Source: Phytophthora quininea (Eukaryota > Oomycota > Peronosporomycetes > Peronosporales > Peronosporaceae). Taken from it: a stretch of 64,000 bases of DNA. Position 1 is the stretch's first letter. The number at the start of each line of letters is the position of its first letter. The DNA lies in the NCBI GenBank assembly GCA_011947345.1, contig JAAVTG010000395.1:62001-126000 (forward strand). Direction: 5' to 3'. Below the pieces are notes generated by a model, which did no database searches, was not told the origin of the DNA, and was given only the letters and a program-made list of their open reading frames with translations. The position numbers and the translations under genes were made by a program. Of the stretch, positions 43,060-55,466 are shown piece after piece.

Positions 43060-45689
43060 TTACCGGTGGGCAAGCTTGGTCGACAGAGTGGACATTGCCT
43101 TGACCTTGCCATCGGGCACCATGAACATCACAATCGGCTTCTCGTCCGAAATGTACGGCTGGTCCACGCGGAAGTAACCGCGGCGCTCGAGCTGCACGAC
43201 CTGGCCAACCTTCATGTTGCGCAGCTCGTGGTCGCCCAGCGCGTGCATCTCCGCCCGTGTGGTCTCCGTCAAGAAGTCCTGGAAGTCGTCGCCCTCCTCG
43301 AGCTTCGGTTTGTTCAGCAAGTGATCGAACTCGACCAGCGTCAAGGGCACAAGGTCAGGCACGTCCGCCAGCCACGTCACCTTGAGCTTCGTCTTCTTGA
43401 AGTCTCCCTCTGGATGGTTCTCGGCCTCGACACTCGTGATGGAGCCGTCCGCAGCCTTGTTGACCTTCTTGACGATGATGTTGCCGTGACGCATCAGAGT
43501 CACCTCCTCGCCCTCCACGAAGTTGGCCACGTCGTCGATCTCAAGCAGCAGCTTGTTGCAGAAGCGCACCATCTTATTCCCCATCGAGGGGTCCTTCGGG
43601 TGACGCGCCACTGGGATACTCACCACATCGCTCGACACGTTCGTGAGTGTAAGAGGCACAGCGTGCTCCTTAGAAACCGCAAAGTAACGCGGAGATTTGG
43701 GGTCAAGCACTCGCTTGTTGAGCGTCCAGAACTTGTCCCATTCCATGTCGGTGATGCGGCGAGATGCGCCCTGGCTCAGGATGAACTCGCGCAGAGCCTC
43801 CACCTGCACGCCGCGACGCAGAACACCCTGCACCGTCGGGAAACGAGGGTCCGTCCAGCCCTCCACATGGCCATTGTCGACGAACCACTGCAGTTTACGC
43901 TTCGAGAGCACAGAGTACACAAAGTTCATCCGCGCAAAGCCCTGAATGATGACCTTACGCAGACGCAGCGTGTCCAGCACCCACTGGTACTGGAAGTCGC
44001 GGTCATTGTATTCGGTCGTACGCAGGGCGTGGGTCACGCCTTCGATCGAGTCCACGATGGGGCAGGCCAGATCGTAGGTCGGATACGCCTGGTACTTGGT
44101 GCCCGTGCGGTGGTGCGGCGTGGGGTTCAGACGGAAGAACACTGGGTCGCGCATCGTCTTGTTCTTGGCCTGCATGTCGATCTTACCGCGCATGCAGTAG
44201 CCCTGAGCCTCGGGGGCGTTCTTCAGCATCTTCTCGAACAGAGCCAAGTTCTCCTCGGGAGTTTGGTCGCGGCACTTGGAGTTGATTCCCTCCATACGCT
44301 CCTCACGCATCTGCTCCTGCGACGTGTTGTCCATGTAGGCGTTGCCCTCACGCAGCATCTGACGAGCAAAGTCCGCGATCTTGGGGAAGTAGTCCGACGT
44401 GTAGGTCACCACGTCCGGTACGACCTCCACGCGCTTAAGGTCGGCAATGATACTCTGCTCAAACTCGTCCTTCTCCTTGCTCGGGTTGGTATCATCGAAA
44501 CGAAGGATCAACTTGCCGTGGTAGTGGCGAGCGTAGTAGTTGTTCAGCATACAGGCCTTGATGTGGCCAATGTGCAGGTATCCAGAGGGCTCTGGGGGAA
44601 ACGCGTGACCACTTGGCCGTCCACGGCGTCCTTCAGGGGCGGGCAGCTGCCGCTTTCCTTGACCTTGGCGGCTCCCGTAGGAGCAGCCTGCTTGGCGGGC
44701 TTGATGCTCTTCAGTTGCGAGTCCACCTTGGCAAACAGAGCCTCTTGAGCCTCAAGGTGAGCCAACCACCGCGTCACATTGGGGAATGCAGCAAGATCCA
44801 GCTTCTTCTGCTGCGGGGCGAGCTGCGCCCACACGCAAATGTCCGCAAGGGACAGCGCGTGGCCCACAATGAACGTCTGCGTCTTGAGCACGCGGTCCAA
44901 GATCTGCAGACCGCCATCGTCTTCCTGGTCAGCTCCTAGACGGGTCAAAGCAAAGTCCAGCCAGGCGTCAATCTGCGAAGGCGGCAACGCCGACTCGGTC
45001 GAAGAAGCATCCTTGGGTGCAACACCATACAGACCCAATGCAGGTTTGGTGCGAGCCAAGTAGCGAGCAATAGCAAAGTCTCCAGAGACGATGCGGCCGT
45101 CCGCCAGCGTCAGCGTTGGCACCACCGCCGCGCTAGCAGCGTCACGCCCGTAGTTCTTGAAGCCAGGGGCGTAATTGACCAGCTGAGCCACGACAAAACT
45201 AGCACGAGGCAGTTGGCCAGCACTAGAAAAGACAATGACGCCGTCCTCCTCCACCGAGGGCTTAGGCAGCTCGATTCCAGCGTGGGTCGCTTTCTTCAGA
45301 GCTATCTTGCCACTAGCAGCAGTAGCCGGGGCTATCGAGGCAGCGGGGGCGGCATTAGCAGCCTCCGCGGCAGGGGACGGGTCCGCCACGCCGGCCTTGA
45401 GCGCATGCTTGTGCGCTTTCTTGCGCTCCTTGTTGAGCTCCTTCTTGGACTTCTTGTTGGGGTCCTTGGGAGCCTGCTGAGCCTCCTGCGGCTTCTTCTC
45501 CTTCTTGGCCTTGGGCGGCGGGCCAAAGTCCTTGCCCGTCACCTCCTTGAACTGCGTCTTGAGCGACAGCAAAGTGGCGACGGCGGCCTTAATCTCGTCG
45601 GCCTTGCCGGGGTCTTTGAGCGCCTTGAGATCGCGCACGGCGTCGCCTGCGGTCGCGATCTGCGCCGTCAGCTCCTGCTCCGTCGGCAT
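43060..45689 (-). CDS. Glutamyl-tRNA synthetase with WHEP and GST-like extensions
   Basis: Start at ATG 45689; about 876 residues if one C is restored. The N-terminal 60 residues are a WHEP domain (VRDLKALK... LLSLKTQFKEVTGKDFGP). A Lys-rich linker and a GST C-like domain (about 190-340, LSLADICVWAQL) follow. The catalytic core has HIGHIKA and the KMSKS-like SKRKL, then the beta-barrel anticodon-binding domain of eukaryotic GluRS. It charges tRNA-Glu in the cytosol. The frame breaks just before HIGH in the GGGGG run at 44594-44598. Because the enzyme is essential and otherwise perfect, this is almost surely a sequence error. Confidence 0.93.
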
Positions 45690-46329
45690 GGCTTGGTAGT
45701 GCGGTGGGAGACCGGCAGGAAAGCTGGTCGGATCTTGCGAGGTCTTGAGCTGCAGCCGGCAGAACCACGAATGAAGCGATCTTGGCGAAAGTGCGTGGCG
45801 GGGCAGAAGAAGATGGATGCAAGCAGTTTGATGCAATCAATACCGAGTGTTAATGTGGTAATTTGTATGGGGTGTCAATAATGGGACGATTTGGAATGGG
45901 ACACTTTGTTTTGTATGGCGCTGCTTGGGCGAGCGTACATTCCGATGTCGCAGCAACAGAAAAGCTCGCGGGCAGCCATACGAAAATGCGCGGGCCGGGA
46001 CTTACCTGCTGGCCATCGGAAGAATGAAAGGCGCCGTCGTCTTAAGAGTGAATTGCAGGCGACTTCGCTAGTGAGAACGAGTTCGCTGCGTTTCTTAGCT
46101 CTTTGCTATCGAGTGTTTTCATACATGGTCAACAATGAAGTCGCCACAGGATCAACTCCCGCTCGCCGGACTTTGAAACACGCGGCCGACACGATCAAAA
46201 GTGCCTCTGCGCTTTGAGCATGGGGTCGAGGCAAACGCCGCTTGCATCAGGCTTTTGGGAGAACAATGAAAACCATGTCAAACTAAAAACTTCATTTTCA
46301 ATAGCTGTAATCAGCATCGGACAACGTCA
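45690..46329. other. Intergenic region upstream of GluRS
   Basis: A plus-strand open frame at 45891-46217 has no recognisable features and overlaps the likely promoter. Nothing else is visible. Confidence 0.4.
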
Positions 46330-47752
46330 GAGCTCACTTCCTCGTGTAAATGCCGTCGACCGCTAGCCACGGCTGCCACCGCAACACGGACTGCACGCGC
46401 TGCGTCGGACCCCACAGCTCCAGTTCAGGAGACTGCGTTCCCCCAATCGCCTCGCGTCCGACAAGACCTCGTTCGAGCTCTATATGACCTTGCAAGTACG
46501 CTCCATTCGTTGTCGTGTCCAAGGTTGCCACGGTTCGAAACCCCACAAGGTGCCTCGGCGGTAGCGATTCGCTCTGTTTGTGATCGGTCGGCCACCAGTA
46601 AAACTCGAGGCGAATCGGACCGCTGTCTCGCGGTGGCGTTGTTCGTCCGCTACCGCCGACGGCAGCAGTCGATCTTGACTGCTGGTACTCTGGCGGATAC
46701 GCCACGTAGTCGCCACCGAAGCCGCAGGAGCCACCGCACAAGCTTGTCAAGCCGTTGGGGCTACCGGTGCCACGCGCACACGACCGTCGCAAATGAGCCG
46801 CAGCCAGGCATTGTCTGGAGACAGCACTGATGGTTCTGCTTGGACCTGCGTCGAAAACCACAAGCTCGGCATGAGATAAGCAACAAAGTGAGCAATGCCA
46901 ACGCAGTCACGCACATAGAAGGTATGTAGTGGATCCCCCGCGACCGCTAGCTTCAGACGACACAGCTGCGATAGCGTCAAGCACAGCGTCCACAAGGACG
47001 GCACCTCTCGGATACTGTCCTCGCTCGATGCAATCGCACCCTGCAGGACGACGCCCGTTCCTAAAGCAGGATCGTCAGAGGGGAAGAGACTCGCAGACTG
47101 CTGGGTTGCAGCTCCCAATCGGCCGTCCACCTGCTTGGGCTCGCATTCGAGCCCTGGAGGGGGCTCCATGGTAGTCCGCATCCTGAATACTGCTCTCGCT
47201 GACACGCCACAAGGTAGAATACCCGTTAGTCTCTCATCGTCAGCAATGAACCGTGTGTGGTTGCGTACCAGATATCCTTCGCGCACTTGGGCCACGAACC
47301 CTCTCCACCCGAGGAGATTACATCGCGGAGAAACTGCGTCGGGATCGTCAGCGGAGCCAAATCTGCTGCTAACGAACGTAATTGCCGGTCGCTGAAGCAG
47401 ATCTCGCAGCGCACATCGCAATTCCTGAAGCTCTGGGTCGCTGAACACGGCGCCTAGCACCGCATCGCTTAGACCATGCACACTGCGGATCGTCGATTGG
47501 GTCGCCCGCGCAGACTGCAAAAGTTCTCTAGCTTGCTCCAACAACGAGCGATGCAATCCAAGAACGCCACGAGCAGCTCCTGTCCGTCGACGTTATTCTC
47601 GCTGATCCCGCTAGATCTCCCGCTGCCAAGCAGCAGCGGATGGCAAGCTACCAGCAGATCTCGTACCAGCGCCAGGTTTTCGGCTGAGAAGGCCCACACA
47701 GAAATCTCGCCCAACAAAAGTACCAACTCCTCGCGCTTTTGAGTCATTTCGC
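46330..47752 (-). repeat. Left arm of a 1,423-bp inverted duplication
   Basis: Near-identical to 54044-55466 on the opposite strand, with the same length. Homology starts abruptly at GCGAAATGAC and ends abruptly after GAGCTC. Differences include a few substitutions and at least four one-base run-length differences. Confidence 0.95.
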
Positions 47753-49401
47753 TGCCTGTCGATACTGTTTGCCTGTTACCCCGTCATCCTTCCCCACAGC
47801 GAGCAACAATCTCGCAAAATCCTTGGCGTCACTAGCAGCACAGCGCCAGTGCTGCGAAATCGCTAATGTGAGCACCCTCTCCAGGTCCACTGAACTACTA
47901 CTACAGCTCGTTGGGATAAGAGAAGCGAAGAAGTGAATAACCATCAAGTCAGTGAGCTGCTGTAGTTCGCGCTGGTGGGTCTCCAGTTGATGCTGGTGCT
48001 GCATGAGCTGCGCGGTGCTCGAATTGGTTGATCGATCGAGCTGCCTCATGGGACCCGTCGATGGTGGTGGCACGCCGATTAGTTGCCGTGACTTGCTCTC
48101 ATCAGACAGTCTCCTCTGAAATGACGACCGCTGAATCGAATGCATCAGCCGCGGAACGGCGTCGCCATGGTCATCGTCCGCCTCGATTTCATCGAGTTGA
48201 TCGCCACTGGCATCATTACCTTGACCGGCGTCCCGCCAGGAAGACCGGCGACTCGCTCTATCAAACACAAGGCGCGGTTCGCGAGGAGCGACCTGACCGT
48301 GCAGTGAAGACCCGGATCTCGCTGCATCCTCCGGTGTCAACAGCCGAAAGTTGAGACCTTCGCGCTCCTGAAGCTGCCGGTACCGATCGAAGGGGCCGTG
48401 TTCGCTACTGGTGTCGGATTGACTCTCCTTGTTCTCTTCCCTTGAACGAGCTTCTCCGGGCGCCGACAGTTCATCGGAAAGGCCACGCGCATCCTGATGG
48501 CGGCGCTGGTGCTGGTTGTAACTCTGGAACGCCTGCGAGATCTGGTGCTGCACCAGTCGCCGCAGCCTCGAGTCCACCGGGTGTGCCGAGTCCGTCGCGT
48601 AGTGCGGCATAAGTGTCGACGGATCAAACCCTCCCATTTCTAGCGCTGGAGCTGCTGCCAAATGCCGCTGCAGCATCCAGCGGCGCTCGTCGATACGAGA
48701 CGACCGTGAACGGTGGTGACGATACAACACAAAGTAGCTCGAGTGTATCAGATCTCGCCTGAATTTCTCCTTGAGCGGCGGCATCCGTCCTCTGTTCCGT
48801 TGGCTGGTTCTGTTGAGATGTTTGCAAATTTATTGTCCGAGAAGAATCCTGCTGTTGCTGCTGCAGTCCTTGGGTTTGGTAAAATACGTACGCTTTCAGT
48901 GCGTGCTTGGTAGCTCGCTGCACCTTGTTCGCGCCGCTCTCCCAGTGATAGTACCATTTCGAGAAGGCTTGGCCGTTCAGAACGAACGTCGCGGATTTCA
49001 CAGAGATTGAAGCTGCTGCAGCTCGAGAGACTTGTGAAGTCGGTTGTCGACCGTGAAGCTGCAGTGAGTGCTGCTGCGTATCTCCCGGGGTCTGACGCAC
49101 GCCCTCGATCCACGAGGCTTCCGGGTTGGTCTCGCTCTGGGAGACGCTGCGCAGGTAGTGCAACGAATGAGCTCCAGCTGGATGATTCCCATCGTCCACG
49201 GTCTCGAAGCGAGCGAAAACGTGGACGTTGTTCACGTCGAATGGAGCTGCTGCCTGGCTATGAGAGAATTGCTCTGCGTTTACTGCTTGCATTGCGTCTG
49301 CTGCATCCGTGTCGTCTCCAAAGCGAAGCTGCACCTCCAAAGGCGATCCGCAGTAGCTCCGGTCCACGTGGTGAGGACAACAGTGCGGGAAACACCTGCA
49401 T
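46334..49401 (-). CDS. Uncharacterised conserved-looking protein, full-length copy
   Basis: The probable start is ATG 49401 (MQVFPALLSSPRGPELL). The N-terminal third contains KWYYHWESGANKVQRATKHAL and a poly-Gln patch; the middle (about 48780-47744) is hydrophilic and Gln/Ser-rich with coiled-coil stretches (HQHQLETHQRELQQL); the C-terminal 471 residues (47747-46334) are the part repeated at 54 kb and end WQPWLAVDGIYTRK. I do not recognise a family. Frame breaks lie near 49350, near 48770, at the AAA before 47747, at the A-run 47519-47522 and in GGGG 46757-46760. The last two are one base longer in the other arm. Confidence 0.6.
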
Positions 49402-50875
49402 TCGCCGCAGAAAGAGGACACTTTAGCCAGTTATGTCCATTTTCTAGCAACCTTCGCCTTCAAACGACGTCTTCAACGACGACCTCCGTTGTATTTGAGC
49501 GGTCGAATGAAAGAGCAAATTATGAACGCACCTCAGAATCTACAAGACATTGGTAAATGTCGAAGCAACGGCGAAGGAAGCAAAGAGAGTGGTGTTTTCG
49601 ATAGGAGCACGGCCAATACAACAGCCACGGTCAGAACCAGGAGAAGCAGAACAGCTAAACTAGCTTGACAATCACTACCGACCTTAGTGCCGCGGTTCCG
49701 GTTGCTCCTGCTCACCGAAATGGGCCCACCGACGCACAACAAAACGCAACGTGGCGTTAGTGAGCACCGCAGTGACAGCCGTAGTCATCTCAGCCACATG
49801 GCCGTAGCAAGCATGCTGCCATTGCCGAGGCGATGATGTCTCTGATAAAATTTCACCGTCTCGGTGGACGATTTGGGGACACTCACCGCTTGTATTCGTC
49901 CTCGAAGAGCCGCAGATGCGGGCAGTGCGCTCGCGCAAATACGCCGGAGCACGCCGGCAGCTCGACCGCCATGGGCCGCCCCTGATCACTTGACGGCGTC
50001 CACTTGGCGCGCGCCCAAAGCGTTTTTGGCTGAGGGATCGATGATCTTCGAAAGGAGACAGGCCGTTTCGTGAGAGGGCGAGCACCACGTCGATCCGCGC
50101 CAGCCATACAAAGAAGAAGCTTAGGCCGGCTCCAGCGCCGGGCGCCTCGTCGACCTGCTCGCTGTTGCCTAGCGATGCCAACGCTGGGCTGGAGCGTGCA
50201 CGCTTGAACGTATCGTCCGTAGGTGCTCGAGCTCGAACGCCAAAATAGCTCAGCTGGTCGGTCACGCGTCGCGTCCTGGTGGCTTCAAGTTGGCAGTCAG
50301 CTGCCACTCGCCGTCAAAGGGTTTGCGTGGTGCCCACAATTCGCAAGCAGCATGGGACAGCGTGTGCTACTGCCTCACCTGCTCGGTATCGATCGAGCGT
50401 CTATTGCTGCTGCAAAAGATCATGTTCAAACCAAACCAATGCTTCTTGCGACTCTCTGGGCCTGCGTTGATCCGGCGGATCTGTTGGCGCTTCCAGTTCA
50501 CTGAAACCAAGATTGACGAAAGCGCAGAAAGATCACTCGAGTCGCTTCTCGAACTCCGCCTGGGCAGCGAAGACCATGCGCGACGCCCACACCGGGAGAA
50601 TGACGCTCTCGTGTCCAGATACAACAGTATTTTCTTGTTGCGCCGCTGGAAGCCCAGGTCGGGCAGCAGTCGATCGAGCAAGCAAACGCGTCAAGCGGTT
50701 GAGCGCAGTTTCTTGATCCGTCCAGGTCGGATCTTGGCAATGACGAACGCAACACCTTGAGCCTTTCCTGTATGGCAGCGTGCATGCAAACCCATCGCGC
50801 TCCAGCCCCAAGCCACTTCATCCATGTCTATTATGTGTTAGTCTTACTTGGTACGCCGAGCGGATGGAGGGAGCT
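49402..50875. other. Region of ambiguous coding potential
   Basis: The minus strand has several coding-like pieces: about 50830-50530 (starting MDEVAWGWSAM), 50220-50070 with a membrane-like LSFFFVWLARIDVVLAL, 49990-49880, 49830-49690, and 49660-49590 with a 20-residue hydrophobic segment (SLAVLLLLVLTVAVVLAVLL). Splice-like signals exist but I could not join the pieces into one protein. A plus-strand frame of 156 residues at 50290-50760 competes. Probably one multi-exon membrane protein gene on the minus strand; family unknown. Confidence 0.35.
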
Positions 50876-52287
50876 CTAGTGGTGGTGGTGGTCATGGTCG
50901 CCTTCGTGGGCATGGTAGTGGTGCGTCTCCATTGCCGCCACTTGCTCTGACGTAGCGATCTCTACAACAATGTCCTTCACACGGGGCATCCGCTGCTTCA
51001 CGGCACCTTTCACCTTCTGCTTCCACTCCAGCGCGCTGCAACGCCGCCGGGGACGCGTCGTCGATCACCAAGTTGAGATCCACGTGGATATGCCGACCGA
51101 CCCGCCGGCTGCGCAGTTGGCGGACTTCCAGCACGTCGCCATTGCTGCTGCGAACCACGTCGTCCACGGCCTTCTCCAAGCTACGCAGTGTCGAATCCGA
51201 CAGCTTGGCGTCGCACAGCTCCTTGGTGGAGTCCCAGCCGATCTCCGCTCCCATCTTCAAGATAATGCCGCCGACAGCGATGCCCGCAAGCGGGTCAAAC
51301 AGCGGGAACCCAGCGAGACTCAAGCCAATACCTCCCATGGCCACTACGCTGGTCACAGCGTCGCTGCGGTGGTGCCACGCGTTGGCAATCAACACACTCG
51401 AATGCACACGCTGCCCGATGGACTTGGTCATGCGGAACACGATTTCTTTCGCGACGACAGAGAGACCCGCGATGGCAAACGCTGCCGGGTGCATGACCAA
51501 GGCGTGCGAGTGTCCGTGGTGCGCGTGTTCGCTCGCGATCGACTTGACGACTTCCAATGTGCTTGGATCCATCACTTCTGCCAGTTCTGCAACTTCTGCC
51601 GGGTCCAGCGTCGAGGCCACGGCTGCTGCAGGCTCCATGAGCACCAACAGCGACTCCAGCGAGTGCGTCATGATGCCCAACGAGCCGCCGACAAGCAGCA
51701 ACGACACTGACAACGCCCCAATGGTCTCGTACTTGCCGTATCCGTATGGATGCGAGGCGTCCGGCGGTCGGGAGCAGAATTTCAGCGACACGAGCGTCAC
51801 AAAGTCGCTCACCAAGTCACTGAGCGAGTGGGCGGCATCAGCCAGCAGACCGGCCGAGTGGAAGGCCAAGCCTGCAGCCCCCTTAAGACCACTGAGCACC
51901 ACGTTGAGCCATACACCGACCCACGTGATGCGGTCCGCAGCCTGAAGGTCTGCGGCTGAGACCTTCGACTGCAGCGCCTTCTGCTCCGGACTCTCCTCAT
52001 CTTCCAGCGGCACGCCGTGACTGTGGCCGTGTCCAGAGTGCCATCGCAGCGCCGTATTGTGCAGAGGGAGGCTGGGAAGCAGAGTCGAAGCTGAGGACAC
52101 GATGGGAGGGCGCAGAAGCCCTCGGCGGTAGCTGTCGGACCCTCCTACCGAACTGACCGCGGCGTATAATGGCGTCAACGCCCGTCTCCGGCTGGAATAA
52201 GACCTGCAGATGAGAAGCGTTAGCACTAGTCGACAGCAGAGACTGAAGATGGACGAAGCCTTCGTACCGAAGCAGCAGCGCGCTCAT
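50876..52287 (-). CDS. Cation diffusion facilitator, mitochondrial type
   Basis: Exons 52268-52287 and 50876-52203; the intron is 64 nt. The N-terminus (MSALLLRSYSSRRRALTPLY) is Arg/Ser-rich, a likely mitochondrial presequence. A His-rich patch (HSGHGHSHG) precedes six membrane helices with the metal site in helix 2 (HSLSDLVSD) and helix 5 (HHRSD) and a second His loop (HAHHGHSH). The C-terminal domain (LRSRRVGRHIHVDLNLVID) is typical. The end is His-rich (HDHHHH). CDF proteins export Zn2+, Fe2+ or Mn2+ by proton exchange; MMT/ZnT9-like mitochondrial members are the nearest match. The frame slips in a GCGCGC tract near 51035, equal to loss of two bases or gain of one. Confidence 0.88.
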
Positions 52288-52694
52288 GGCTGGAGAATTG
52301 GAGAGTGACGTCAGAGGCACGCGCTCGACGGCAGATGGCGGGGACTTGCGCTCAGCTCGCGGAGGCACGCGCCTTCGCCTTGGCTTTTTATTTAACTTTA
52401 CAGGTTTTTCGGCCAGCAGGTCAGGTCAGGGTTTTGGCCAGCAGGTCAGGTCAGGTCCGGACAAGCTTCGCTTCAACGTGTCGGCTTCAACCAAAACTGC
52501 TTGTTGGCGATGCTTTTGTGCGTTCGCACGAAGCGCGGCCATGGAGAAATATGTCGTCTTCATTTACTGTTAATCCCGAACGAAATAAAGAAACGAACTA
52601 CACTACTAGTTGATCTGGGTCCATGTTGCTTGTTCATGCTGCTCTTGGAAACGCCACACGACGACACCTCCACCATTACGCGATTTCATTCCTC
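52288..52694. other. Intergenic region
   Basis: Contains a short direct repeat at about 52411-52455 (two copies of GCCAGCAGGTCAGGTCAGG). No gene is supported. Confidence 0.4.
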
Positions 52695-54043
52695 TCAGCT
52701 GCGAGACAAGCTGCCTTCCTGCTTCTCCCCTATAACGCGGACGAGCTCCGCTCGCGTCGGCTCCATGAGCTCCGACAAGTGTGCCGTATCTTTCTCGGCT
52801 AGCTCGCGACTGTAGAGCAAATGGTTGATTTCGCGATTTCGTGCCTTCACCAGCCGCTCGTTGCGTAGAACGCGCTTGTTGTAGCCCCCGTACGTGAAGT
52901 TGGAGCTGCCGTCTTGAATCAGCGACCTGTCGTAGATGACCATTTTGGAGTGCTCCTTCTCGCTCGTCTGCGATATATACAGCGGCACTTGCTCCACGAC
53001 GAGGAGCTCAAATACGGGGTAGCTGTATTGCTTCCACATGTCGGCCTTGTTTGTGATCACCCGCACGCGCACGCCACGCTAGTGCGCTGCGACGACGGCC
53101 TCGGCAAGCTCAAGGTGTGTCCATTCAAACATCGAAATGTCGAGCCACCGCTGCGTTTGCTCCATGAGCACCAGCACCAACTCCAACCCCTTGCCGTCGA
53201 ATGGGCCAGGTTCGATCTTGGAGTCACGCTGGACCTGCGAGGCCCAGCCGACCTTGTCCAGGTCCATGAGCGCGAGCTCATGGACGACGTCGTCGTGGTT
53301 GCGTTTGTACGTCTTCAAATCCAGCTTCGCAGCCATCGCCAACTGTTTAAAGGAAAGCGGCGTTCCAGACGGCGGCGTCTCTTGCTTCTCACCGTGGCCG
53401 CGTAGAAGGACAGGACGATGTTGGCGTTTGTCGGTGGCGGCAACGAGCGCTGCGTCTTGGTCGCGAGCTCGAGCACCTCCTTGGCCACTTTGCCGATGTC
53501 GTATTTCCGAGGCGCGCCGAGTCTGGGCCGCGGCTCGCTGCGGCGCCGGTAGATGTCGAAGAGCGCCGACGGCGAGTAGCGCGTGATCCCGCGCACGATT
53601 AGCATGACGCCGTAGGAGAGGCGCGTCGGCACGAGGCCGAAGAGCATCGTCAGCAGCGTCAGCATGATGCGGACGACGGCGCGGAAGTCGTCGTGCTGGA
53701 CGCGCTTGGACATGCGCTTCTTGCCCTTCTTGGCTCTTTCTTGACGACGACCGTGGCATATCCGACCGCGTTCTTGGGCTTGGCAGACGCGGGCTTGCGC
53801 TTGACGACGACCGCGGCCTTGGTCTTGGTCCTCTTGCGGACGACGACGTCTCTTATCGCAGACTTGGTCTTGGTTGCCGCGGGCTTGGCCGCTACGATCG
53901 CAGTGGTCTTGGCACGCTTGAGGGGTCGCTTGTCCTGCGGGCGCTTGCCCCCTGTTGGGGAAACGGACAGGCTGCTGCTGCTAGGCGATCGCCGCGCGCG
54001 TGGTGTCTGCGGCACCAATCCCTCGCCATGGCTCGTCGCACTT
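52695..54043 (-). pseudogene. PLD-like phosphodiesterase, 5' end cut by the duplication
   Basis: The C-terminal half holds a phospholipase-D-like domain: WLDISMFEWTHLELAEAVVAAH, then RGVRVRVITNKADM and the catalytic HxK(x4)D motif in EHSKMVIYDRSLIQDGSSNF. Only one HxK motif is seen, as in the PLD6/nuclease type. The N-terminal part has a hydrophobic stretch (MLTLLTMLFGLVP) and a Lys/Arg-rich, histone-tail-like segment. Lesions are a TAG at 53079-53081 between the conserved halves, one-base shifts near 53388 and in the A-run near 53745, and no initiating ATG: coding-like sequence runs straight into the breakpoint of the inverted arm. MSKRVQ at 53713 could serve as a start. Confidence 0.65.
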
Positions 54044-55466
54044 GCGAAATGACTCAAAAGCGCGAGGAGTTGGTACTTTTGTTGGGCGAGATTCTGTGTG
54101 GGCCTTCTCAGTCGAAAACCTGGCGCTGGTACGAGATCTGCTGGTAGCTTGCCACCCGCTGCTGCTTGGCAGCGGGAGATCTAGCGGGATCAGCGAGAAT
54201 AACGTCGACGGACAGGAGCTGCTCGTGGCGTTCTTGGACTGCATCGCTCGTTGTTGGAGTAAGCTAGAGAACTTTTTGCAGTCTGCGCGGGCGACCCAAT
54301 CGACGATCCGCAGTGTGCATGGTCTAAGCGATGCGGTGCTAGGCGCCGTGTTCAGCGACCCAGAGCTTCAGGAATTGCGCTCTGCGCTGCGAGAGCTGCT
54401 TCAGCGACCGGCAACTACGTTCGTTAGCAGCAGATTTGCCTCTGCTGACGATCCCGACGCCGTTTCTCCGCGATGCAATCTCCTCGGGTGGAGAGGGTTC
54501 GTGGCCCAAGTGCGCGAAGGATATCTGGTACGCAACCACACACGGTTCATTGCTGACGATGAGAGACTAACGGGTATTCTACCTTGTGGCGTGTCAGCGA
54601 GAGCAGTATTCGGGATGCGGACTACCATGGAGCCCCTCCAGGGCTCGAATGCGAGCCCAAGCAGGTGGACGGCCGATTGGGAGCTGCAACCCAGCAGTCT
54701 GCGGGTCTCTTCCCCTCTGACGATCCTGCTTTAGGAACGGGCGTCGTCCTGCAGGGTGCGATTGCATCGAGCGAGGACAGTATCCGAGAGGTGCCGTCCT
54801 TGTGGACGCTGTGCTTGACGCTATCGCAGCTGCGTCGTCTGAAGCTAGCGGTCGCGGGGGATCCACTACATACCTTCTATGTGCGTGACTGCGTTGGCAT
54901 TGCTCACGTTGTTGTTGATCTCATGCCGAGCTTGTGGTTTTCGACGCAGGTCCAAGCAGAACCATCAGTGCTGTCTCCAGACAATGCCTGGCTGCGGCTC
55001 ATTTGCGACGGTCGTGTGCGCGTGGCACCGGTAGCCCCCAACGGCTTGACAAGCTTGTGCGGTGGCTCCTGCGGCTTCGGTGGCGACTACGTGGCGTATC
55101 CGCCAGAGTACCAGCAGTCAAGATCGACTGCTACCGTCGGCGGTAGCGGACGAACAACGCCACCGCGAGACAGCGGTCCGATTCGCCTCGAGTTTTACTG
55201 GTGGCCGACCGATCACAACCAGAGCGAATCGCCACCGCCGAGTCACCTTGTGGGGTTTCGAACCGTGGCAACCTTGGACACGACAGCGAATGGAGCGTAC
55301 TTGCAAGGTCATATAGAGCTGGAACGAGGTCTTGTCGGACGCGAGGCGATTGCGGGGACGCCGTCTCCTGAGCTGGAGCTGTGGGGACCGACGCAGCGCG
55401 TGCAGTCCGTGGTGCGGTGGCAGCCGTGGCTAGCGGTCGACGGCATTTACACGAGGAAGTGAGCTC
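54044..55466 (+). repeat. Right arm of the 1,423-bp inverted duplication
   Basis: Counterpart of 46330-47752; the spacer between the arms is 6,291 bp. Confidence 0.95.
54049..55462 (+). CDS. Partial duplicate of the uncharacterised gene
   Basis: Begins at the ATG inside the arm (MTQKREEL) and ends at the same stop as the parent; 471 residues if two bases are restored, in TT at 54092-54093 (parent TTT) and CCCC at 54633-54636 (parent CCCCC). It lacks the first 550 or so residues of the parent and its promoter, so it may be untranscribed. Where this arm has run lengths of 5 (54273-54277 and 55035-55039) the parent has 4. Most other differences keep the protein alike. Confidence 0.6.

Noticed and set aside
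44590..44600. Programmed ribosomal frameshifting in GluRS
   Set aside because: The same kind of run shortening occurs in many unrelated genes and between the inverted arms, so a mechanism special to this gene is unlikely.
43027..44748. Plus-strand open frame of 573 codons
   Set aside because: Antisense of the glutamyl-tRNA synthetase; rich in His/Leu/Val as expected from complementing a GC-third-position gene.
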